DNA of 64,000 nucleotides from Streptomyces sp. SLBN-31 (GCF_006715395.1 NZ_VFNC01000002.1:1178001-1242000), one strand, 5' to 3'; shown: positions 24,498-32,904, counted from the stretch's first letter. A program made the numbers and translations. Notes: a model not told the origin generated them from the sequence alone.

Positions 24498-25547
24498 GTG
24501 CCCGAGACCGCCCGCCGCACCGACCGATTTTCCGGCAGCCGCTACGGCAACCGTCCGACCATGAAGGACGTGGCCGCGCGGGCCGGGGTCGGGCTGAAGA
24601 CCGTCTCCCGCGTGGTCAACGGCGAACCCGGGGTCACCCCGGAGACCGAACGCCGCGTCCAGGAGGCCATCGAAGCGCTGGGCTTCCGCCGCAACGACAG
24701 CGCCCGCGTCCTGCGCAAGGGCCGCACCGCCAGCATCGGCCTGGTCCTCGAGGACCTGGCCGACCCGTTCTACGGCCCCCTCAGCCGCGCGGTCGAGGAG
24801 GTGGCCCGTGCGCACGGCGCCCTGCTCATCAACGGCTCCAGCGCGGAGGACCCGGACCGCGAGCAGGAGCTGGCGTTGGCGCTGTGCGCCCGCCGGGTGG
24901 ACGGACTGGTGATCATCCCGGCCGGTGACGACCACCGCTATCTGGAGCCCGAGGTCAAGGCGGGCGTGGCCACGGTGTTCGTGGACCGGCCGGCCGGGAG
25001 GATCGACGCGGACGTCGTCCTCTCGGACAACTTCGGCGGTGCCCGCAGCGGGGTCGCCCACCTGATCGCCCACGGCCACCGCAGGATCGGCTTCATCGGC
25101 GACATGCCCCGTATCCACACGGCCGCCGAGCGTCTGCGCGGCTACCGGGCGGCCATGGAGGACGCCGGCATACCGGTCGAGGACTCCTGGATGTCCCTCG
25201 GCGTCACGGACCCGGAGCGGGTGCGCCGGGCCGCCGAGGACATGCTGACCGGCCCCGACCCCGTCACCGCGATCTTCGCGGGCAACAACCGGGTGACCGT
25301 CACCGTGGTGCGCGTCCTCGCCGAGCAGAGCCGCCGGGTGGCCTTCGTCGGCTTCGACGACATCGAGCTCGCGGATCTGCTCCAGCCGGGGGTGACCGTG
25401 GTGGCCCAGGACGCGGCGGCGCTCGGCCGGACCGCCGCCGAGCGGCTCTTCCGCCAGCTGGACGGCGAACTGATCGCACCGGAACGCATCGAACTGCCCA
25501 CTCGCCTGATCACCCGCGGCTCGGGCGAACTGCCACCGGCGGACTGA
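24498..25547 (+). CDS. LacI-family transcriptional regulator
   Basis: A 349-residue sugar-responsive repressor. The DNA-binding domain is TMKDVAARAGVGLKTVSRVV followed by the hinge helix phrase RRNDSARVLRKGRTASIGLV. The periplasmic-binding-like core shows ADPFYGPLSRAVEEVA, LVIIPAGDDHRYLEPEV and AFVGFDDIELADLL, ending with a normal C-terminus. I chose GTG 24498 (VPETARRTDRF); ATG 24438 and a start at 24408 would add residues with no domain similarity. It very likely binds GACAACGTTGTC at 24388. The divergent ROK kinase is its likely target. Confidence 0.9.
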   Translation: MPETARRTDRFSGSRYGNRPTMKDVAARAGVGLKTVSRVVNGEPGVTPETERRVQEAIEALGFRRNDSARVLRKGRTASIGLVLEDLADPFYGPLSRAVEEVARAHGALLINGSSAEDPDREQELALALCARRVDGLVIIPAGDDHRYLEPEVKAGVATVFVDRPAGRIDADVVLSDNFGGARSGVAHLIAHGHRRIGFIGDMPRIHTAAERLRGYRAAMEDAGIPVEDSWMSLGVTDPERVRRAAEDMLTGPDPVTAIFAGNNRVTVTVVRVLAEQSRRVAFVGFDDIELADLLQPGVTVVAQDAAALGRTAAERLFRQLDGELIAPERIELPTRLITRGSGELPPAD

Positions 25548-25554
25548 GCGGCCG

Positions 25555-26670
25555 GTGGACGAGGCGAGGCGCAAGGAACGGAGTCCGGAGGACCGGACAC
25601 CGGGGAACCGGCTGCGCCGAGGGCGGATGACGCAGGACCGGCGGTCTCGGGACCGGGCGGCGGAGGAGCGGAATCCGGAGGACGGAGCGCCGGAGGGCTG
25701 GGCGCCCGAGGACCGGATGCGCCGGGGTCGGACGGCGGAGGAGCGGCTGCCCCGCGAGCGGGCGGCGGAGGAGCGGTTCCCGGGGGACCAAGTGGTCGAT
25801 GGGCCATGGTCCGACGACCCGAGTCCGGAGGACCGGGGGCCGGACGAGCAGCCGTGGGGGCGGCGGGGTGTGCGGGAAGCGGGAGCGTCATTGGCGGCGC
25901 TGGGGCTGGACTGTGTGCCGCGGGAGGAGCCGTTGCTCTATCCCGGGGCCTGGCCCGCCGAGTCGGGGCTGCTCGACGGGGACCGGCTGCTGCCGCTGGA
26001 CCGACTGGTGCACGAGGACCGCGTTCCCGTCCTGGCGGTCGGCTCCAACGCCTGCCCCGGCCAACTGCGCTACAAGATGGCCGAGTCGGGGATCACCGCG
26101 CCCATCCCCATGGTCCGCGCCCGGGTCACCGGCATCGACGTCGGCGTCTCCGCGCATGTGAGCCGTCCCGGATATGTCTCGGCGTCGCCGTTCCAAGCAC
26201 CGGATGCCGTACACGAGTTGTTCGTGACCTGGTTCGACGCCGAGCAGCTCGCGGTGATCGACGCCAGCGAGGGTGTACCGCTGCCGCACGGCAACTACCG
26301 GCGCGCCTGGCTGCCCGCGCCCGAGGTGCGGATCGAGCTGGAGGACGGAAGCCGGCTGCCCGGCGCCCACATCTACGTCAACCGGCGCGGAGTGCTGCGC
26401 AACGGCACCGACATCCCGCGCCGGCACCCGGGGCAGCGGCGGCTGCTCACCGAACTCCTCGTCGGATCGGCCCGGTTGAGGGAGTTGTTCGGCGTCACAC
26501 CCGAGGAGTTCTGCGCACGGGCCCGCGCCGACGCGTGGCTGCGCGAACGGGGCGCCCGGGTGTTCGCCGAGGAGAAGATGGTGACGGCGTCCGGTCTGGA
26601 GAGGTTCGTAGGAGATCAGCAGACCGGCAGCCCGGGGACGGGTTCGTCGTTGTCCCCGCCCTTGATGTAG
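25555..26670 (+). CDS. Protein with a gamma-glutamylcyclotransferase-like core and a repetitive N-terminus
   Basis: Up to 371 residues. The first 105 are low complexity with recurring PEDR and AEER words (RRSRDRAAEERNPEDGAPEG), highly charged and probably disordered. From about residue 106 the protein looks folded: VPVLAVGSNACPGQLRYKM is a GGCT-like opening, then YVSASPFQAPDAVHELFVTW and LPGAHIYVNRRGVLRNGTDI. GTG 25870 follows GGGGGCGGCGGGG and may be the true start; the upstream frame, though open and GC3-rich, may be only repeats. It starts 8 bp after the lacI stop. I do not recognise a specific function. Its 3' end overlaps the reverse-strand remnant by 55 bp. Confidence 0.65.
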   Translation: MDEARRKERSPEDRTPGNRLRRGRMTQDRRSRDRAAEERNPEDGAPEGWAPEDRMRRGRTAEERLPRERAAEERFPGDQVVDGPWSDDPSPEDRGPDEQPWGRRGVREAGASLAALGLDCVPREEPLLYPGAWPAESGLLDGDRLLPLDRLVHEDRVPVLAVGSNACPGQLRYKMAESGITAPIPMVRARVTGIDVGVSAHVSRPGYVSASPFQAPDAVHELFVTWFDAEQLAVIDASEGVPLPHGNYRRAWLPAPEVRIELEDGSRLPGAHIYVNRRGVLRNGTDIPRRHPGQRRLLTELLVGSARLRELFGVTPEEFCARARADAWLRERGARVFAEEKMVTASGLERFVGDQQTGSPGTGSSLSPPLM

Positions 26671-27130
26671 ACGTCGCTGACGTAGACGTTCGTGCTGCCG
26701 CTGTCGTCGTCCGTCTTCGCCCACCAGACGTTGGTCCACTGCCCGTACGTCTCGCGGCGCCCCAGATTCTGCTGGCAGTAGAAGTAGTTGACGCCCGCGT
26801 CAAGGACCCCGGCCTCGGTGCCGGAGGCGGTGGAGGACTTCGCGGTGCGCCAGACGGTGCAGTCGTACGTGCCGCCGCCGACGGGGGTGCGGGCCGGGGC
26901 GGGGGTGGTCGCGGTCCCTCCGCCGGTCGTGCCGCCCGTGGTGCCGCCACACCCTTTGCTCCCGCTCCCCGAGGTGGCTCCCGCCCCGCCGCGTGAGGAG
27001 TTCGCGGTGGCGGAGGCCGAGGCGCGGCCCGTCGGCGGGGCCTCGCCCTTCTTGCCGCCGGACGCCGTCGGCTCGGGGGTTTTCTCGGGAGCGGCGGTGA
27101 CGGTGTCGGCCGGCGGTGACTGCCGTGACC
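26616..27130 (-). pseudogene. Start-less frame for a secreted-type protein (decayed or 5' truncated)
   Basis: A reverse frame of about 170 codons ends at TGA 26616. It reads from a Pro/Ala/Gly/Ser-rich linker (PEKTPEPTASGGKKGEAPPT) into a compact domain (TPVGGGTYDCTVWRTAKS; GVNYFYCQQNLGRRETYGQ; WTNVWWAKTDDDSGSTNVYV) and a final GLPVC. Four Cys residues could form disulfides, as in cell-surface or secreted domains. I could find no ATG, GTG or TTG in this frame from the stop back into the 3' end of the upstream gene at 27137. No signal peptide or membrane anchor remains, so I call it a 5'-truncated gene. A sequencing error upstream is the alternative. Confidence 0.6.
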
Positions 27131-27136
27131 GGCCCG

Positions 27137-28441
27137 CTACTTGGCGGACGCGGTCAGGTCGCCGCGCCGGGGCGCCGCGAAGCCCTCCAGGTCGGCCCGG
27201 GTGAGGCCGGTGAGTCGGGCCACCTCGGCGATGTCGAGGGCGCCGCAGTCCAGGCCGCGCAGCAGGTAACCGCTGAGGGCCTTGGCGGTGGCGGGCTCGT
27301 CCATGACGTCGCCGCCGGCCCGGTTGGCGTAGCGGGCGAGCCGGGCGGCGGCCTGTTCGAAGCCCTCGCGGTAGAAGGCGAAGACGGCGGCGTAGCGGGT
27401 GGGGAGGTGCCCGGGGTGCATGTCCCAGCCCTGGTAGTAGGCGCGGGCGAGGGCCCGCCGGGTCAGTCCGTAGTGCAGCCGCCAGGCGTCGTGCACCTTC
27501 TGCGTCGGCCCTACGGGCAGCACGTTGGTCGAGCCGTCCGACACCCGCACCCCGGTCCCCGCCGCCGCGACCTGCATGACCGCCTTGGCGTGGTCGGCGG
27601 CCGGGTGGTCACTGGCCTGGTGGGCGGCGGAGACGCCGAGGCAGGCGCTGTAGTCGAAGGTGCCGTAGTGCAGTCCGGTGGCGCGCCCGTCGGCGGCCCG
27701 GATCATGCGGGCGACGGTGGCGGTGCCGTCGGTGGCGAGGATGGACTGGCTGGTCTCGATCTGGATCTCGAAGCCGATCCGGCCGGCGTCCAGGCCGTGC
27801 GCCTTCTCGAAGGCCTCCAGGAGCCGGGCGAAGGCGCTCACCTGCTCGGCGTACGTCACCTTCGGCAGGGTCAGCACCAGCCCGTCGGGCAGGCCGCCGG
27901 CCCGCATCAGGCCGGTGAGGAAGACGTCGAGGGTGCGGATGCCGCGGTCGCGCACCGGCGCTTCCATGCACTTCATGCGGATGCCCATGTACGGGGCCCC
28001 CGTGCCGTTCTCGTACGCCTCGGCGATCAGCCGGGCCGCGCGGGCGGCGGTCTCGTCCTCCTCGGCGTCCGGGCGCGGGCCGTAGCCGTCCTCGAAGTCG
28101 ACGCGCAGGTCCTCGACGGGCTCGTGCTCCAGTTTGGCGCGCACGCGCGTGTAGACGGGCTCGGCGAGGTCGTCGGCGAGGCCGAGGACGGCGGCGAAGG
28201 AGGCGGCGTCCGGGGCGTGTTCATCGAGGGCGGCGAGGGCCTGGTCGCCCCAGGAGCGGATGGTGTCGGCGGCGAAGACGTCACCGGGGACGTAGACGGT
28301 GTGGACGGGCTGACGGGTGCCGGGGTCGCCGGGGTAGCGGCGCTCCAGTTCGGCGTCGACCGGGGCGAGGGAGGCACTGATCTCCTCGCTGACGGCGCCC
28401 GCGAGGCTCGTCGCCACCGTCTCCTGCTGGCCCTGACCCAT
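27137..28441 (-). CDS. DUF6986 protein, HpcH/citrate-lyase-beta-like
   Basis: A 434-residue protein with a lyase-like TIM-barrel pattern. Phrases include VYVPGDVFAADTIRSWGDQA, DLRVDFEDGYGPRPDAEEDE (acidic metal-site pattern), MGIRMKCMEAPVRDRGIRTL and IGFEIQIETSQSILATDGT (metal-binding Glu and the ETSQS pattern). HpcH/HpaI and citrate-lyase-beta enzymes cleave or form C-C bonds beside a carboxylate using Mg2+. The actual substrate is unknown. The start is ATG 28441, and an IclR-type palindrome lies only 17 bp upstream. In my memory of Streptomyces the gene is often near purine-degradation regulators, which would suit that operator, but this is inference. Confidence 0.85.
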   Translation of the reverse strand: MGQGQQETVATSLAGAVSEEISASLAPVDAELERRYPGDPGTRQPVHTVYVPGDVFAADTIRSWGDQALAALDEHAPDAASFAAVLGLADDLAEPVYTRVRAKLEHEPVEDLRVDFEDGYGPRPDAEEDETAARAARLIAEAYENGTGAPYMGIRMKCMEAPVRDRGIRTLDVFLTGLMRAGGLPDGLVLTLPKVTYAEQVSAFARLLEAFEKAHGLDAGRIGFEIQIETSQSILATDGTATVARMIRAADGRATGLHYGTFDYSACLGVSAAHQASDHPAADHAKAVMQVAAAGTGVRVSDGSTNVLPVGPTQKVHDAWRLHYGLTRRALARAYYQGWDMHPGHLPTRYAAVFAFYREGFEQAAARLARYANRAGGDVMDEPATAKALSGYLLRGLDCGALDIAEVARLTGLTRADLEGFAAPRRGDLTASAK

Positions 28442-28457
28442 CCCACACCCTCCAGCT

Positions 28458-28488
28458 TTCCGCTCTACGGAATCAACAATCCGTAGAG
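28458..28488. promoter_or_regulatory. IclR-type operator and inverted repeat before the DUF6986 gene
   Basis: TTCCGCTCTACGGAA (28458-28472) has TTCCG and CGGAA arms around five bases, the general form of IclR-family sites in Streptomyces. It overlaps a second inverted repeat, CTCTACGGA (28463-28471) and TCCGTAGAG (28480-28488), eight bases apart. Both lie in the divergent promoter region of the DUF6986 and EEP genes. Confidence 0.55.
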
Positions 28489-28653
28489 TGAAGGTATCCG
28501 TGCCCGGTCGGCCCGGTCAACACCGTGTCCACGGGCCGACCACGCGATGACCTCGGCATGTTCACTCCCCGCCGCACCCCGGGTATCACACTGCTCGACG
28601 CACAACTCCCCCCACGCGAGACTCGTCCGGCCCGTGCGACCGAAGGAGCCCCC

Positions 28654-29586
28654 GTGCCCGAACAGCGCCGAGTCACCCGCCGTCTGGGCCTGCGGGCCCT
28701 GTTCGCCGCGGCCCTCACCGCGCCCCTCTCCGGAGCCGCCGCCATCTCCGTCTCGTCACCGGTGCAGGCCCGGGTCCGCAGCGCCCCGGTGCGCGGGCAT
28801 CAGGGCCCCCGTCTGCAGGTGATGACCTTCAACCTGCGTTTCGCGAGCACCAGGGAGCCCAACAGCTGGAGCGACCGCCGGCCCGTGATGCGCGAACTGC
28901 TGCGCCGTGCGCGTCCCCATGTCATCGGCACCCAGGAGGGCCTGTACCAACAGCTGCGGGACATCGAGTCCGACCTGGGCGCCCACTACGACTGGATCGG
29001 CACCGGCCGTGAGGGCGGCAGCCGCGACGAGTCCACGGCGGTCTACTACGACAACCGGCGGCTGGCGCCCGTCGAGCACTACACCTACTGGCTCTCGGAC
29101 ACGCCGGAGACCATCGCCTCCAACACCTGGGGCGCCGCCTTCCCCCGCGTCGTCACCTGGATCAGATTCCGCGATCTCGCCGACGGCGGGCGGGAGTTCT
29201 ACGTCTGCAACACCCACTTCGACCACGCGAGCCAGTACGCGCGGGAACGCAGCGCCGATCTGATGACCCAGCGGATCGCCGCGCTCCGGCACCCGCTGCC
29301 GGTCGTGGTGACGGGCGACTTCAACGCCGCCGCGCACAAGAACCCCGCCTACGACCGGATGCGGTCCACGGGTCTGGTCGACGCCTGGGACGCGGCGGCC
29401 GAGCGCGGCACGCTCTACGCCACCTTTCACGGCTACCAAGGGCTGAAACCGGACGGCGACCGGATCGACTGGATCCTCACCAACGCTGGAGTGACCGTGC
29501 ACCGCGCGGCGATCGACACCTTCTCCGCGCACGGCCGGTACCCCAGCGACCACCTGCCGGTGCGGGCCTGGCTGAGCCTGGCATGA
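28654..29586 (+). CDS. Secreted endonuclease/exonuclease/phosphatase-family hydrolase
   Basis: A 310-residue phosphoesterase of the EEP (exonuclease III) fold. Active-site motifs are MTFNLRFAS, VIGTQEGLYQQ (metal Glu), CNTHFDHASQ, VVTGDFNAAAHK and YPSDHLPVRAWL (catalytic His). Residues 1-38 (RRVTRRLGLRALFAAALTAP) look like a signal peptide, so the enzyme is exported. GTG 28654 was chosen since GAAGGAG precedes it and the signal peptide starts there; longer frames from 28525 have no support. An alkaline or sugar-phosphate ester substrate is possible. It ends at a strong hairpin. Confidence 0.9.
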   Translation: MPEQRRVTRRLGLRALFAAALTAPLSGAAAISVSSPVQARVRSAPVRGHQGPRLQVMTFNLRFASTREPNSWSDRRPVMRELLRRARPHVIGTQEGLYQQLRDIESDLGAHYDWIGTGREGGSRDESTAVYYDNRRLAPVEHYTYWLSDTPETIASNTWGAAFPRVVTWIRFRDLADGGREFYVCNTHFDHASQYARERSADLMTQRIAALRHPLPVVVTGDFNAAAHKNPAYDRMRSTGLVDAWDAAAERGTLYATFHGYQGLKPDGDRIDWILTNAGVTVHRAAIDTFSAHGRYPSDHLPVRAWLSLA

Positions 29587-29587
29587 G

Positions 29588-29629
29588 ACGAGGCCCCCGC
29601 GACCGTTCGTGCGGTCGCGGGGGCCTCGT
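29588..29629. terminator. Perfect 18-bp bidirectional terminator
   Basis: ACGAGGCCCCCGCGACCG (29588-29605) and its exact complement CGGTCGCGGGGGCCTCGT (29612-29629) flank a six-base loop. It lies between the convergent EEP and etfA genes, 2 bp after one stop and 18 bp from the other. Confidence 0.85.
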
Positions 29630-29646
29630 TCGGCAGGTGTCGGTGA

Positions 29647-30609
29647 TCAGCCCTTGCGGGCCTTGATCTCCTCGGTGAGGGCGGGGACGACGTCGAAGAG
29701 GTCGCCGACGACGCCGTAGTCCACGAGGTCGAAGATCGGGGCCTCGGCGTCCTTGTTGACCGCCACGATGGTCTTGGAGGTCTGCATGCCGGCCCGGTGC
29801 TGGATGGCGCCGGAGATGCCGTTGGCGATGTACAGCTGCGGCGAGACGGACTTGCCGGTCTGGCCGACCTGGTTGGTGTGCGGGTACCAGCCGGCGTCGA
29901 CGGCGGCACGCGAGGCGCCCACCGCGGCACCCAGGGAGTCGGCGAGGGCCTCGATGATCGCGAAGTTCTCGGCGCCGTTGACACCGCGGCCGCCGGAGAC
30001 CACGATCGCGGCCTCGGTCAGCTCGGGGCGGCCGGTCGACTCACGCGGGGTGCGGGAGATGACCTTGGTGCCGGTGGCCTGCTCGGAGAAGGACACCTGA
30101 AGGGCCTCGACCGCACCGGCGGCCGGGGCGGCCTCCACCGCGGCGGAGTTGGGCTTGACCGTGATGACCGGCGTGCCCTTGGAGACGCGGGACTTGGTGG
30201 TGAAGGAGGCGGCGAACACCGACTGCGTGGCCACCGGGCCCTCGTCGCCGGCCTCCAGGTCGACGGCGTCGGTGATGACGCCCGAGCCGAGACGCAGCGC
30301 CAGACGCGCGGCGATCTCCTTGCCCTCGGCGGAGGACGGCACCAGCACGGCGGCCGGGGATACGGCGGCGACGGCGGCCTGCAGCGCGTCGACCTTCGGC
30401 ACGACCAGGTAGTCGGCGTACTCGGACGCCTCGTGGGTGAGGACCTTGACGGCGCCGTGCTCGGCCAGCGCGGCGGCGGTGCCGGCGGCACCCGCGCCCA
30501 GCGCGACGGCGACCGGCTCGCCGATGCGGCGCGCGAGGGTCAGCAGCTCCAGGGTGGGCTTGCGGACGGCACCGTCCACGTGATCGACGTAGACGAGAAC
30601 TTCAGCCAT
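29647..30609 (-). CDS. etfA: Electron transfer flavoprotein, alpha subunit
   Basis: A 320-residue subunit that binds FAD and, with the beta subunit, carries electrons from acyl-CoA and other dehydrogenases to the quinone pool. The C-terminal FAD domain is clear: [60 protein letters not shown] and [20 protein letters not shown]. The start is ATG 30609 ([11 protein letters not shown]). It follows etfB by 74 bp on the same strand and shares its operon. It ends at the strong hairpin at 29588-29629. Confidence 0.97.
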   Translation of the reverse strand: MAEVLVYVDHVDGAVRKPTLELLTLARRIGEPVAVALGAGAAGTAAALAEHGAVKVLTHEASEYADYLVVPKVDALQAAVAAVSPAAVLVPSSAEGKEIAARLALRLGSGVITDAVDLEAGDEGPVATQSVFAASFTTKSRVSKGTPVITVKPNSAAVEAAPAAGAVEALQVSFSEQATGTKVISRTPRESTGRPELTEAAIVVSGGRGVNGAENFAIIEALADSLGAAVGASRAAVDAGWYPHTNQVGQTGKSVSPQLYIANGISGAIQHRAGMQTSKTIVAVNKDAEAPIFDLVDYGVVGDLFDVVPALTEEIKARKG

Positions 30610-30683
30610 GGGAACGAAACTCCTTGCGGATGTGCGAAGTCTGAGGGGCGGAAAGGGAGTTGAGCCTTAAGGGCCGGGGGCCC

Positions 30684-31472
30684 TTAGATGAACTTCTGGC
30701 TCGCGAGGAACTCGGCGAGCTGCTTGCCGCCCTCGCCCTCGTCCTTGACGATCGTGCCCGCGGTCCGCGCCGGGCGCTGGGCCGCCGCCTCGACCTTCGT
30801 CCAGGCACCTTCGAGACCGACCTCTTCGGCGTCGATCTCGAGGTCGGACAGGTCCCAGGACTCCACCGGCTTCTTCTTCGCCGCCATGATGCCCTTGAAG
30901 GACGGGTAGCGCGCCTCGCCCGACTGGTCGGTCACCGACACCACCGCCGGCAGCGAGGCCTGAAGCTGCTCCGAGGCCGTGTCGCCGTCGCGACGCCCCT
31001 TGACCGTGCCGTCCTCGACCGAGACCTCCGACAGCAGCGTCACCTGCGGCACGCCCAGGCGCTCGGCCAGCAGCGCCGGGACCACGCCCATGGTGCCGTC
31101 GGTGGAGGCCATACCGGAGACGACCAGGTCGAAGCCGGCCTTCTCGATCGCCTTGGCCAGCACCAGCGAGGTGCCGATGGCGTCGGTGCCGTGCAGGTCG
31201 TCGTCCTCGACGTGGATCGCCTTGTCCGCACCCATCGACAGCGCCTTGCGCAGGGCGTCCTTGGCGTCCTCCGGGCCCACCGTCAGGACGGTGACCTCGA
31301 CGTCGTCGTCGGAGTTCTCCGAGATCTGCAGCGCCTGCTCGACGGCGTACTCGTCGAGCTCGGAGAGCAGACCGTCCACGTCGTCCCGGTCGACGGTCAG
31401 GTCATCGGCGAAGTGCCGGTCGCCAGTGGCGTCGGGCACGTACTTCACAGTGACAACGATCCTCAAGCTCAC
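30684..31472 (-). CDS. etfB: Electron transfer flavoprotein, beta subunit
   Basis: A 262-residue subunit that pairs with etfA and binds AMP. It begins SLRIVVTVKYVPDATGDRHF and has the beta-ETF signature LVLAKAIEKAGFDLVVSGMA and VPALLAERLGVPQVTLLSEV. The start is GTG 31472 with GGAGAG upstream. It is the first gene of the etfBA operon. A -10-like TATGCT and an 8-bp inverted repeat lie about 50 bp before the start. Confidence 0.97.
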   Translation of the reverse strand: MSLRIVVTVKYVPDATGDRHFADDLTVDRDDVDGLLSELDEYAVEQALQISENSDDDVEVTVLTVGPEDAKDALRKALSMGADKAIHVEDDDLHGTDAIGTSLVLAKAIEKAGFDLVVSGMASTDGTMGVVPALLAERLGVPQVTLLSEVSVEDGTVKGRRDGDTASEQLQASLPAVVSVTDQSGEARYPSFKGIMAAKKKPVESWDLSDLEIDAEEVGLEGAWTKVEAAAQRPARTAGTIVKDEGEGGKQLAEFLASQKFI

Positions 31473-31502
31473 GCCGGCTCTCCTACTGCATCGTCATTTC
31501 GG

Positions 31503-31527
31503 TGCTGCCTACCTTCAGGCAGCATAG
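31503..31527 (-). promoter_or_regulatory. etfB promoter box overlapping an inverted repeat
   Basis: TGCTGCCT (31503-31510) and AGGCAGCA (31517-31524) are perfect 8-bp arms six bases apart. On the reverse strand the candidate -10 box TATGCT occupies 31522-31527, so the repeat lies on and just after it. It could be an operator or a 5' RNA hairpin. No convincing -35 box is seen. Confidence 0.45.
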
Positions 31528-31692
31528 GCGCCTCTAGCGGCCGATCCCGATCGGGGCGACCCCGCGCTCCGAGCGAAATATTACTCGTCAGTACACCCAG
31601 TTGGTTCCCGCTAAGCAAGCGCTTTGAACTGTGACCTTCGCAACGCAGCGTAATCGGAATCCGACCGTCTCGCAGGGCGAAGCCGGCGACGA

Positions 31693-32256
31693 TCAGTCAC
31701 GCAGACCGTTGAACCGGCCCTGGTGGTACAGGAGGGGACGGCCGGGGCCGGCGGGGTCACCGAGGACGACCTCGGCCACCACGATGCGATGGTCCCCGGC
31801 CGGCACGCGGGCGACGACCCGGCACACGAGCCAGGCTAGGACGTCGTCGAGGACGGGGACTCCCTCGGGCCCCTCGCGCCAGGCGGTGGATGCCCCGAAG
31901 CGGTCGGCGCCGCTCCTGGCGAAGGTGGCGGCCAGCTCCTGCTGGTGCTCGCCGAGTATGTGGACCCCGACGTGGTCCGTCCCCGATATGGCGGGCCAGC
32001 TGGAGGCGCCGGTGCCGACGCCGAAGGAGAGCATCGGGGGTTCGGCGGAGACGGAGCTGAGGGAGGTGGCGGTGAAGCCGACCGGGCCGGCCTCGCCCCG
32101 CGCGGTGATCACGGCGACGCCCGCCGCGTGCCGCCGGAAGACGGAGCGCAGCAGGTCGGGAGAGGCGAGGCGAACGCTGTGGGCGTCGAGGTCGGGAGTG
32201 GCCGGCACGGCGGTGTCCTTCTGCGAGGAGGGGCGAGCGGAGTCGGGGCTGCTCAA
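31693..32256 (-). CDS. Flavin reductase family protein
   Basis: A 187-residue protein with a flavin-reductase-like split barrel. Key phrases are VFRRHAAGVAVITARGEAGP, GFTATSLSSVSAEPPMLSFG (flavin binding) and DHVGVHILGEHQQELAATFA, ending with RPLLYHQGRFNGL. It would supply reduced FMN to a monooxygenase. Its ATG overlaps the TGA of a cysteine-containing leader peptide by 4 bp, so its translation is coupled to that peptide. This suggests a role in sulfur metabolism. No partner monooxygenase is encoded nearby. Confidence 0.9.
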   Translation of the reverse strand: MSSPDSARPSSQKDTAVPATPDLDAHSVRLASPDLLRSVFRRHAAGVAVITARGEAGPVGFTATSLSSVSAEPPMLSFGVGTGASSWPAISGTDHVGVHILGEHQQELAATFARSGADRFGASTAWREGPEGVPVLDDVLAWLVCRVVARVPAGDHRIVVAEVVLGDPAGPGRPLLYHQGRFNGLRD

Positions 32257-32333
32257 CAGCCGGGACAGCGCGCGCTCGCGGTGCGGGCCAGGTCGATGTG
32301 GGCCCGCCCGTGCAGCAGGATTTCCGTGGGCAT
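32253..32333 (-). CDS. Leader peptide, 26 residues, ending in cysteine codons
   Basis: A small frame from ATG 32333 encodes a 26-residue peptide, with C-terminal part GRAHIDLARTASARCPGC. The pattern R-x-H-x-D-L-x-R-x-x-S-A-x-C matches the putative leader peptides found in front of sulfur-metabolism genes in Streptomyces. It ends with Cys codons at positions 23 and 26 and then TGA, overlapping the flavin-reductase start by 4 bp. A promoter with TTGACT lies upstream and its -10 box is six bases before the ATG, so the mRNA is leaderless. It may sense cysteinyl-tRNA by stalling. It is too short for most gene finders. Confidence 0.75.
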   Translation of the reverse strand: MPTEILLHGRAHIDLARTASARCPGC

Positions 32334-32339
32334 GCAGTC

Positions 32340-32369
32340 AGGCTGGCGATACGTGGCGCACACAGTCAA
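32340..32369 (-). promoter_or_regulatory. Promoter of the leader peptide and flavin reductase
   Basis: On the reverse strand TTGACT (32364-32369) and CAGCCT (32340-32345) are separated by 18 bp. The leader ATG (32333) comes six bases after the -10 box, indicating a leaderless transcript. Confidence 0.65.
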
Positions 32370-32415
32370 GTACGTTACGGCATGTGGGAGATGCCTCACC
32401 GTCCACGTCAAGGGC

Positions 32416-32829
32416 TCAGACGGCCTCCCCCAGTGCGGCGATGACGTCGGCCTTGCGGGGCTGGCCGGTCGCGCGCCGCACGACCCGGCCGTCGGCGTCG
32501 AGGACCAGCACCGTCGGGGTCTTGAGGATGTCCAGTTCGCGGACCAGCTCCAGGCGGTCCTCCGCATCGATCTCGACGTGCCTCACGCCGGGCACCATGC
32601 CGGCCACCTCGCCGAGGATCCTGCGGGTGGCCCGGCAGGGGGCGCAGAAGGCGCTGGAGAACTGCACGAGGGTGGCTCGCTCGCCGAGTTCCCCGCCCAG
32701 TTCGGCCGCGTCGAGCCGCTTTCCGTCGTCGCGCCCGCGCACGCGCACCCTCCCGCTCCGCTGTCGGTGCAGCACTCCGAAGGCGCCCGCCACCGCGAGC
32801 ACCGCCACGCACACCACCACTCCGGTCAT
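32416..32829 (-). CDS. Membrane-anchored thioredoxin-like protein
   Basis: A 137-residue thioredoxin-fold protein. An N-terminal hydrophobic helix (TGVVVCVAVLAVAGAFGVL) acts as an anchor or signal. The redox motif CAPC has Cys62 and Cys65 in FSSAFCAPCRATRR, and the cis-Pro is in ILKTPTVLVLDADG. It probably reduces or oxidises disulfides at the membrane. The start codon ATG 32829 has no close partner on the same strand; the divergent DUF4395 gene starts 75 bp away, and this pairing is common. Confidence 0.9.
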   Translation of the reverse strand: MTGVVVCVAVLAVAGAFGVLHRQRSGRVRVRGRDDGKRLDAAELGGELGERATLVQFSSAFCAPCRATRRILGEVAGMVPGVRHVEIDAEDRLELVRELDILKTPTVLVLDADGRVVRRATGQPRKADVIAALGEAV

Positions 32830-32904
32830 CGACTGCTCCAGCGTTCACAAGACTGCAAAGATTCCCGAGCCCCTGAATCATTTTCCATGCGGAATGCTTG
32901 ATTC

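Noticed and set aside
29588..29629. Part of a mobile element end
   Set aside because: The inverted repeat has a short loop and sits between convergent stops, so it is a terminator.
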